A stretch of DNA of 64,000 nt from positions 7,314,266-7,378,265 of the forward strand of contig CM019713.1 in the NCBI GenBank assembly GCA_009760885.1, in the 5' to 3' direction. Each line of letters starts with the position of its first letter. The first letter of the stretch is position 1. Of the stretch, positions 56,540-64,000 are shown piece by piece. This DNA is from Achatina immaculata. Taxonomy: Eukaryota > Mollusca > Gastropoda > Stylommatophora > Achatinidae. The position numbers were made by a program, and so were the translations under genes. A model generated the notes under the pieces. The model ran no database searches. It had not been told where the DNA came from and was given only the letters and a program-made list of their open reading frames with translations.

Positions 56540-56669
56540 TTGATCGAGGGCAAGTTTGAGCTCGGCTGACTGCTGCGTGCCTGCTAGGACCAGATCTCTG
56601 CTGGAATCGTGCATGCTCAGGTCATTGATGTACAGACCAATCTTGAACATGTCGTCCAGGGAACTCATT
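56540..56669 (-). CDS. Gyc88E-like: Guanylate cyclase exon 2 of window: H-NOX-associated domain
   Basis: The exon has one base of a split codon plus 43 codons. It reads [20 protein letters not shown] and then [20 protein letters not shown], the conserved end of the H-NOX-associated PAS-like domain (GLYINDL and RDLVLAGTQ are family hallmarks). It is bounded by CTTGCAG on the acceptor side and CAA|GTAAGT at the donor, with phase 0 at its 3' end. A (CTT)n/(CTA)n-like tract on the transcribed strand begins only about 13 bases into the downstream intron; it is the microsatellite tail of a dispersed repeat copy. No disruption is seen. Confidence 0.92.
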
Positions 56670-57571
56670 CTGCAAGGTCAAGGAAGTTAACAAATTTACA
56701 CGCCTTTACCTTCTCCCTGGCTGTCTCTCCTTCACTGCCCATCTGCTATCTCTAAGGTCCGTCAGTTCTTCAACATTTACAAGTTCTTAAACACACTAGG
56801 CAAAAATCCCATGGCACACAAACAATTTTACAATAAACACAGCAGTCATATTTTCTGGTGGAATGAAGCGATGTCCATCCCATATTTAGCTTGTACAGTA
56901 GTTCGACATTTAAATCTCCTACAAACTAACGAGGACTAGAACCATAAGGATGTAGTGACTTCAATTAGAAGTTTTCTTTCTAAAAATAAAGCCACATACT
57001 TTGACTTGCGCAAGGAAAAGTTTTAACTTTTCCATTATCCGCTGAACTTTCAGCCTTACTATTTGACCGCCTGCACGTTCATCCATTCCTAGAGTTATAA
57101 TAATCTTCGTCTTCCATGCTCTTTCAAATGACAGCCCAATATTTGCTGCGACATAAGTGAAACAAGAAAAGCATACATGACCGTCGCAAAAACCCAGGAC
57201 GGACAAAGCTGTATCGCGATGTCAGCAACTTATATCGAGCTTTTGCATTCTTCATGAATATTCAAGTAGACATCAAAGAAAGTTCGAAGAAGAAGAAGAA
57301 GAATGTTTCTTTCAGAAGGTCTCTTCGGGTATATTCGCTATTGAGCACTTTTTTCTGTCTGTGTTGTCCTGCTTATTTGGTTGAATATCTTATCTTACAG
57401 CTCAGATTTTCCATCTTCAGACGCCTACTTTATCTGCTTCTTCTTAAAATCAACCGTCTATTTGACACTTTCCTCTCCGTCTCCAAAACCCAGTTCTCCT
57501 AATTGTGACAGCATCAGAACCTGAAAGCAGTCCAACCTAACGTTGTCACTGTGGTCAGTTTAGGGTGTTAG

Positions 57572-57683
57572 AAACACGACAGAATCTCACGTAAAACACG
57601 ACAGAATCTCACGTAAAACACGACAGAATCTCACGTAAAACACGACAGAATCTCACGTAAAACACGACAGAATCTCATGTAAA
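57572..57683. repeat. 22-bp minisatellite, five copies
   Basis: Unit CACGACAGAATCTCACGTAA plus AA. 56670-57571 has no recognised gene; the open frame at 56961-57206 shows no family motif. Confidence 0.94.
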
Positions 57684-57814
57684 ATGACAGCCCCCGAAAA
57701 TGTGGACAAAATCTCAGAACAAACAAAAATATATACAACAATTTATCTTATATTGCAGATTCCACATCACGATGCAGCCACACCTACATTAGTGTCTCAA
57801 ACAATGACTACTCA

Positions 57815-58145
57815 GAGAGGATGTTGAGTAATAGAGGGCTCACCTGTGCAAGACCAGAAAAAGGGGGAAAGGTGTTTATGGAAAACCCTTGCGGAAGCCT
57901 CATGTGCCCTGGGCACTTAAGATTCTGAAGGAGTGAGAGAGAGAGTGAGAGAGAGTGAGTGAGAGAGTGAGTGAGAGAGAGAGTGAGAGAGAGAGTGAGA
58001 GAGAATGAGGGAGAGAGAGTGAGAGAGAGTGAGAGACAGAGTGAGAGAGTGAGAGAGAGTGAGAGACAGAATGAGAGAGTGAGAGAGAGTGAGAGAGAGC
58101 GTGAGAGAGAGTGAGAGAGAGCGTGAGAGAGAGAGAGAAATAGAG
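57815..58145 (+). mobile_element. LINE family C 3' fragment with long (GAGAGAGAGT)n tail
   Basis: AGGATGTTGAGTAATAGAGG ... GGAAAACCCTTGCGGAAGCC matches the family C end; it then passes into about 215 bp of GA with periodic T (57928-58145). No clear TSD. It lies in the intron between exons 1 and 2, about 100 bases from exon 1's donor. Confidence 0.85.
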
Positions 58146-58240
58146 AGACTGTTATTATACTCAAGTCTTAAAAAAAAAGAAAAAATAGATGCATTCTGGG
58201 TGATGTTATCGTCCAAAACTCTGCTATCATCTTCACTTAC

Positions 58241-58376
58241 ATTGGAGTTCCCAGAAACATGATGCAGTCCCATTCGTTCATGTACATCATTTGCCCTTTC
58301 AGATGTATAACAACTGTGCTACCTGTGCTGTCGTGAGGGGGGTCCGGTGTCTCATCTGTGGAGTCTTTGTTCGGGT
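58241..58376 (-). CDS. Gyc88E-like: Guanylate cyclase exon 1 of window: linker and H-NOX-associated segment
   Basis: The exon encodes a hydrophilic Asp/Pro/Thr-rich linker followed by VVIHLKGQMMYMNEWDCIMF and LGTP. The LKGQM-x-Y element is diagnostic of the H-NOX-associated domain of soluble guanylate cyclases, which links the haem sensor to the coiled coil. The donor is AT|GTAAGTG. The chosen acceptor, TTCCAG|ACCCG, follows a clear pyrimidine tract on the minus strand. The exon begins with two bases of a split codon and ends with two bases (AT) completed by the first base of the next exon to give Ile. The preceding exon is not in the window. The linker's low complexity makes the 5' boundary less certain than the 3' one. 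Confidence 0.85.
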
Positions 58377-58475
58377 CTGGAACCGTCCCAAACAAGGAGG
58401 AGAAAGTAGGGGGTGGGGGGAGTGGAGAAAAGGTGAGATAAACAAATAAGACATTAGTTATTAGCATTTATCTGA

Positions 58476-58477
58476 TT

Positions 58478-58509
<32 letters not shown>

Positions 58510-58567
58510 TCATTCTTTCTTTCTTTCTTTCTTTCATTCATTCTTTCTTTCTTTCCTTTCTTTCTTA
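58476..58567. repeat. (CTTT)n microsatellite
   Basis: CTTT run with a few CATT interruptions. It lies upstream of the first visible exon. 58570-59370 has no recognised gene. Confidence 0.95.
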
Positions 58568-59376
58568 TTAAAATTATATACATTTTGTGCCCATTTTTTT
58601 TAAACAAGAAGGATGCCAAAAAGAGCTAAGTGTTTAATCTTTCATATGGTTTTCGTGTTTTTTTTAATGTATTGTGTTGTTTTTGTATGTGATCCTTGAA
58701 AAAGGGCATTTGCTGAAATATTGTATTGTTGTATGTTCTTCATTTACGCGCGCTCATTTTACTTTCCTCCGCTTTTAGCCCCGCCCACTTTCCTCACTCT
58801 TTCTGTCTCTTTAGTAAAATCGAAAACTGAACCTTCTGGCCACCTTTTAAATGAAATACTCAGCGAACTATATTTACTAAAATATAAACAAGATAATAAA
58901 TGCCTTCTATTCAGTTCAACTGTATAGATTTAAAAGGCTAATCGATTATGTACTCCGATTACAGTTATTATCAGTAACTGTGCGATAATTGCTTTTGATT
59001 AGGATTGCCTGTACGTTTATGTTATGTGGCATTACATGCAGTGTAAATGCATATGCAATGCGTAAACTTGCCTCCAGGTATCCAATGTCATTGAATATTC
59101 ATAACGTATCATTCACACACAAATTTAATCCGCATAAACATTATGTAACGTACAACTTCAGAAAAAAGGGTTTATGAGTTGCGTTTCATCGCATACGAAT
59201 CGTAAATAACACAACATTGACAGTGAAAGAAAGATATCTGTAGGAACTGGCAAACAATGAAACAAAGGAATTCTGAGTTTGTTTGTTTGTTTTCTTTTTA
59301 CTGCATTTAGTAGAAAACTATATATCTGACACTGAATCAAACGAGCAAAAATGGCTGTTTGGCAGACGTGCAGTAG

Positions 59377-59618
59377 TGGTTCCCAATCTTTTTTTTTTTT
59401 TTTGCAGCCCTAAACCAACATTGGTACGTGACTTGGCAGCCATGGGGAAACAAGACTTTCTAACTATAAATCTGAGTTATTGTAATATTTGGGTTTTAAA
59501 ACATAAAGTAGAAACATTTTCCCTATTGATATTTATATGCATATACATTTCATAATATCTTCTTGAGACCCTATGAGGCCCTAATATGGGTGGCAATCTG
59601 AGATTTAGAACCACTGAT
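59377..59618. mobile_element. Possible hAT-like short element
   Basis: AGTGGTTCCCAATCTTTTTT at the left and GATTTAGAACCACTG at the right form near-complementary ends about 240 bp apart. No convincing 8-bp duplication was found. Confidence 0.45.
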
Positions 59619-59867
59619 AGTAAGTAAAGGATGTGATTTTTGTCGAGCACACAACAGTCATGGGGGCTCAGATTAGGTCAGCAGGGAAGGATCCACCAGG
59701 GGTTCTCATTTCTTCAGACTGTTCCAAGTAAGACTTAACTCTCTCCTTAAATTTGCATGAAGGTTGTGGACTCAGCCTGGTCAGGAAGGTGACAGTGGTT
59801 GCATACTTCCAGCAAATTCTTTAGTCCGCCGCATATCTGACAATGCTTGTTGATTCTTCCTCGTCTC

Positions 59868-60165
59868 CTCCTACTACTACTCCTACTCTTCCTCCCCTCC
59901 TCCTCCTTCTTCTTCTGTGGAAAACTGCGAACTGGTGTTCTTTGCAGCCGCTGATGTGAAGGTGTTGAGACACAAAGTGTGTCGGATTGGGAGCGGATTC
60001 CGAAGGCTATTTTTCCATTCCCTGAGTGGACCTAAAAAAGCAGAGCGTGTGCAGTGTTTCTTCAGCAGGTTCCACCACCACGGAGACTATGATGAATTTT
60101 GTCCCTTCAGCCAGGCTTGGCTTGTTACTGTGATTACCAGTAGAGACGTTGGGCAGCGATGGTTT
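59868..60165 (-). repeat. Dispersed repeat R1, inverted copy with tail
   Basis: The minus strand ends with the GGCTGCAAAGAAC block (near 59940) and an AGAAGAAGGAGGAGG...AGTAGTAG tail (59868-59916). The core TCTGCTGAAGAAACACTGCA lies at 60070-60051. The head continues into the 43-bp minisatellite on its right. Confidence 0.75.
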
Positions 60166-61095
60166 GCCAACCCTGATTCTAGCATGTCATCTATGGTTCG
60201 CTGTCTTGGCCAACCCTGATGCAAGCATGTCACCTGTGGATCGCTGTCTTGGTCAACTTTGATGCTAGCATGTCACCTAAGGGTCGCTGTCTTGGTCAGC
60301 CCTGATGCTAGCATGTCACCAGTGGGTCGCTGTCTTGGTCAACCTGATGCTAGCATGTCAACTGTGAGTCGCTGTCTTAGTCAGCCCTGATGCTAGCATG
60401 TCACCTAATGGTCGCTGTCTTAGTCAACCCTGATGCTAGTATGTCACCTGTGGGTCGCTGTCGTGGTCAGCCCAGATGCTAGCATGTCACCTGTGGGTCG
60501 CTGTGTTGGTCAGCCCTGATGCAAACATGTCACCCAAAGGTAGCTGTCTTGGTCAGCCCTGATGCTAGCATGTCACCTAAAGGTCGCTGTCTTGGTCAAC
60601 CCTGATGCTAGCATGTCACCTAATGGTCGTTGCGTTGGTTAACCCTGATGCTAGTATGTCACCTACTGGTCGCTGTCTTGGTCAGCCTTGATGCTAGCAT
60701 GTCACCTGTAGGTCGCTGTCTTGGTCAACCCTGATGCTAGCATGTCACATGTGGGTAGCTGTCTTGGTCAACCCTGATGCTAGCATGTCACCTGTGGGTC
60801 GCTGTCTTGGTCAACCCTGATGCTAGCATGTCACCTAATGGTCGCTGTCTTGGTCAGCCCTGATGCTAGCATGTCACCTGTGGGTCGCTGTCTTGGTCAA
60901 ACCTGATGCTAGCATGTCACCTGTGGATCGCTGTCTTGGTCAACACTGATGCTAGCATGTCACCTAAGGGTCGCTGTCTTGGTCAGCCTGATGCTAGCAT
61001 GTCACCTAAGGGTCGCTGTCTTGGTCAACCCTGATGCTAGCATGTCACCTAATGGTCGCTGTCTTGGTCAACACTGATGCTAGCATGCCACATAT
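60166..61095. repeat. 43-bp minisatellite at the head of the inverted R1 copy
   Basis: Unit TGATGCTAGCATGTCACCTG plus TGGGTCGCTGTCTTGGTCAA and CCC, about 21 copies with variants CCTAATGG, CCTAAGGG, CCTGTGGA. One diverged unit of the same sequence heads the R1 copy at about 7880. Confidence 0.95.
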
Positions 61096-61099
61096 GAGT

Positions 61100-62110
61100 C
61101 GCTGATAGAACTGAGGGGGTTGTCGCCGAAGAACGAAAAAATTTGATTCTGAAAGAATGAGAACTTGGTACACAGGTCTGTCTGACATTTTGCCTTCCAG
61201 ATAAAAGTTCTAGGGATATTAAAAGAAGATAAACAAACCAAGAAACAAACACTCGCACACATAAAACAAATCAGAAGCCATGAAGTCCTATGAATGTACG
61301 AAGCAAGAAAGGAATGGACTGGACAGCTTTGAAAATTAAATTTACAGTTTTTGGCAGAGAAATAAAGAGAATCTAGATGTACAAAAATTCATCGATCTAG
61401 AAAATTCACATCTAAAATTAAATCTTAATTCATCGATCTAGAAAATTCAACTCGAAAACTGAATCTAAACAACTAAAAACTACATAAAAGGGTAAAACAA
61501 AATGAAAGTTGCTTGCATGAGAAAGTTGACTACAGTAAACTATGCTCCGTAAAATGGCTTCTCTAACTGCTGATTATAGGCACCTTTATCGATTCTAAAG
61601 TCGGTATCCCTATCTTTGCTACGGAGTCAGTGAACCCTGCTGATATCCTCTTTCAGGTGTTAAGATCGGAGCATAGATGGATTTATCCTAAACGATGTGA
61701 TGATAATCTTTCTAAATTCTGCGAATTTTAACATTCCAATATAAAATGAATGAAATAAGAAACAGATTACCGACAAGAAACAGCACAAGCTCATGAAACT
61801 ATTTGTCCAGTAGAGTCTTTGATTGCTCACAGGTAAGATTCGAAACCAAACAATGGTAAAATAATCTAATGGCTATAATAAGAGGAAACAATTGTAATCT
61901 TCACTCATAAACACTCTGCATTGCCAGTTTTGAAAACTGAGTCTATAGAGTTTCTTTAGGAGTTTCTTTTCTGTGTGGGTGAGTGTATCGCTCTCTCTCT
62001 TCCCTCGCTCCCTCACTCCCCTCTCTCTCTCTCTCTCCTCTCAAAGAAGAGACAAAAATTTAGAAGCTGAAAGTCAGTTCTATCACTTTAAACACTACTC
62101 TTTTATTATA
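61100..62110. other. No gene recognised
   Basis: AT-rich. A 44-base direct repeat of AATTCATCGATCTAGAAAAT occurs near 61385 and 61430. CT-rich patch at 61990-62040. Confidence 0.4.
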
Positions 62111-62112
62111 GG

Positions 62113-62282
62113 TAAAAGTAAAAGGTAAAATCCCTGTTTTGATACCGTTAAGACATATTGGGGATACAGTGTTAGGTTCGTATTTCCAAGATTTTCCCCC
62201 ATATGAAAGTGTCACGTGGTCAGTGTCGAGCTTGCCGCAGTTACCTTCCCAGATTTCTCTGGTATCAATTTTTAGAACCTGA
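62113..62282. repeat. SINE S1 body fragment
   Basis: GGGGATACAGTGTTAGGTTC, CATATGAAAGTGTCACGTGG and TACCTTCCCAGATTTCTCTG; followed by a (TA)n run at 62289-62336. Confidence 0.7.
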
Positions 62283-62286
62283 ATTG

Positions 62287-62338
<52 letters not shown>

Positions 62339-62364
62339 AGCAAAGAAATCAAACGGGGACATAT

Positions 62365-62780
62365 ATCATCATCATCATCATGTGCCATACCGACTAGCGT
62401 TGGCTATTATGCTTCTCCAGAGTACACGATCCTTCATGCAGGCCATCAGCTCATTTTGTGATCTCCTCTCACGCCATCCCGTCAGACTGTCCAGTATCAT
62501 TTCTCTTGGTCCTCCTCTTGATCCTCTTCCTTCTATTTTTCCGGTTGTTATAATGTTTTCAATGCCCCCTCTTCTCATTGCATGTCCTATGAAAGTACAT
62601 TGTCTCTTATTTTTTAACAAGATTTTTTTTGTCTCTCCAGCTCTTCTCATACATTCTCCATTAGTTATTTTTGCTGTCCAGGGGATTCGCAATATTCTTC
62701 TAATAAACCACATTTCTGCTGCTTCCAATGATTTTTTGTGCAGACCTGCCTATTGTCCATGATTCACTTCCATATAATAG
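62365..62780 (-). mobile_element. LINE family A 3' fragment with (GAT)n tail
   Basis: A minus-strand frame at 62728-62378 reads MEAAEMWFIRRILRIPWTAK, then GHAMRRGGIENIITTGKIEG and DSLTGWRERRSQNELMACMK, about 90% like 711-1060. The tail is (ATC)n at 62365-62380. Flanks 62345-62364 and 62781-62800 match in 18 of 20 bases and look like an aged target duplication. Confidence 0.92.
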
Positions 62781-62800
62781 GAAATCAGACGGGGGCATAT

Positions 62801-64000
62801 CGAACAAAGAAATCAGACGGGGGTCTACGTGCCACATTCTTCCCCTCCCTACCCCCTTCCCCTCCCCACACTTTGAAAATAAAGTTAGTTTGTTCGTCTC
62901 CTCTCCTGCTCCACTCGAAGACCGTGGGTAAACAAACATGAGTCTTCTATAAATAAATCGAGAGCTCAAAGCGGCGACTGTCTAAGTTTACAGTCAAGTG
63001 GCAGAGTAAGAATAGACGTGGAAGGTGGTATTAGATAGCTTAGAGGTAAAGTACACTGTATTAGTATGCTGGGCATATAGTCCAGTCATCGTGCACTAAA
63101 GAGCGGTTGAAATATTTTCACAAGTCCATGCTTCTTTCAACGTTTTCATGATGTCTCATTTTGATCTTTTTTTTTTTGGGGGGGGGGGGGGGGTTGAGAT
63201 CTGATGAGTTTCTTGATACGAGGCAGAAAGTATGAGGGAGAATATTTCGCATGATGAAGGTCCGTCAGCAAACAGAAATCATAAAGAAATGGCGTGAGGG
63301 TGGTTACTATGGCAACGCTCATTCAGAATCTCGCCACGAGGTCTCTGCACTAGAGAAACGACCAAACAGAAGGTAAGTTCGTACGTGGTGAAAATTTGCC
63401 ATAGAATGCTTGTCAGTGTCAGAAGGAAGAAAAATAGCGATGGTTTGGTGAAAATGAGTTTAATTTTTCGGTGAATTGTGTATGACTTCGTAGACAAGCG
63501 ATGTCTAAACATTGACTATGTTTGTAATTTCTGGTTAACTCTCATAAGTATCTCTCTCTCTCTCTCTCGCTCGCTGTAGGTGTGTGTGTGAGGGAGAGAG
63601 TCTTCTCACACGCACAAGGAAAACGATCTGAAAAATAACAGCGCCATTGATCCCTAAATAATATCCCGCAATCCTTAATCATATGTTACCCTCGTTAATG
63701 CATGCAAAATTTTGCAGTAAATCTCTCGTTCTACGCGGCAAAATACCACAGACAGAGGCCACTCAGACTTGCCTGATTGACAATAATTCATTATTTAGAC
63801 ATAGCCGCATCGACACAAAAATCTGGAAATGACGCAGAAGAGTGGTCGTAGAGATAATGGCTCCATGTTTAGCGTCCTTCTAGTGCAGCCCTAACGACCG
63901 TCATACAGACACATCCTATCGTGCAACGGGTTCATATCACATATACATGTACACCAATATAAGCACGTACAAAACCTGAATTTAAAACAGCATTCGGTAA
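62801..64000. other. No gene recognised at right end
   Basis: It contains a T/G run at 63168-63194 and a CT run at 63551-63568. The H-NOX exons expected upstream in the transcript were looked for and not found, so they probably lie beyond 64000. Confidence 0.45.

Noticed and set aside
56961..57206. An 81-residue minus-strand frame (ERAWKTKIIITLGMDERAGG)
   Set aside because: Looked like a possible transposon or host exon, but no family motif, splice sites or second copy in the window supports it.
58400..64000. Upstream H-NOX exons of the guanylate cyclase
   Set aside because: Searched on the minus strand for haem-domain motifs and found none between the first visible exon and the window edge.

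Overview
This is a eukaryotic, almost certainly metazoan, AT-rich and repeat-laden window. It holds eight exons of one host gene on the minus strand, separated by introns of 1.4 to 16 kb packed with transposon copies and tandem repeats. The host gene and the repeat types (BovB-like RTE LINEs, Tc1/mariner, hAT, tRNA-derived SINEs, an I-clade-like RNase H remnant) fit a lophotrochozoan, perhaps a gastropod mollusc. The species is an inference I cannot confirm.

Host gene: exons at 58376-58241, 56669-56540, 54698-54552, 38366-38220, 36820-36664, 33035-32926, 29612-29523 and 16699-15479 (minus strand) join in frame. They encode the end of the H-NOX-associated region, a signalling-helix coiled coil, a complete class III guanylate cyclase catalytic domain and a 395-residue low-complexity tail ending in Cys-Gln-Val-Leu. 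The protein is an atypical/beta-2-like soluble guanylate cyclase (Gyc-88E/GUCY1B2 group). It keeps both metal-binding Asp residues, the guanine-binding Glu and Cys, and the catalytic Asn/Arg. The N-terminal haem domain and the promoter must lie beyond the right edge. The terminal CQVL after a basic stretch reads as a CaaX prenylation box, as in vertebrate beta-2.

Layout: 1-401 mariner-type remnant; 684-3923 near full-length RTE LINE with target-site duplication; 3949-6105 Tc1-like transposon carrying a nested RTE insertion; 6.1-15 kb repeats, an RNase H LINE remnant and a mariner remnant; 15.5-16.7 kb last exon; 17.2-19.1 kb LINE with an intact 587-residue reverse transcriptase ORF; 19.8-21.9 kb RTE with an in-frame tandem duplication of its RT core; 22.4-26.4 kb two LINE insertions bounded by TSDs; 27-58 kb the remaining exons, tandem arrays, SINEs, further LINE pieces and an intact 554-bp hAT-type element; 58.4-64 kb intergenic or first-intron sequence with a 43-bp minisatellite and another LINE fragment.

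Three patterns stand out. (1) A 33-bp minisatellite beside the exon at 38220-38366 is built from that exon's own splice acceptor plus its first 24 coding bases. (2) Many microsatellites (GA, GAT, AATG) lie inside target-site duplications at LINE 3' ends, so they arrived as family-specific LINE tails. (3) A dispersed repeat (called R1 here) recurs with a minisatellite at its head and a trinucleotide run at its tail. All readings come from inspection; no alignment or database search was run.
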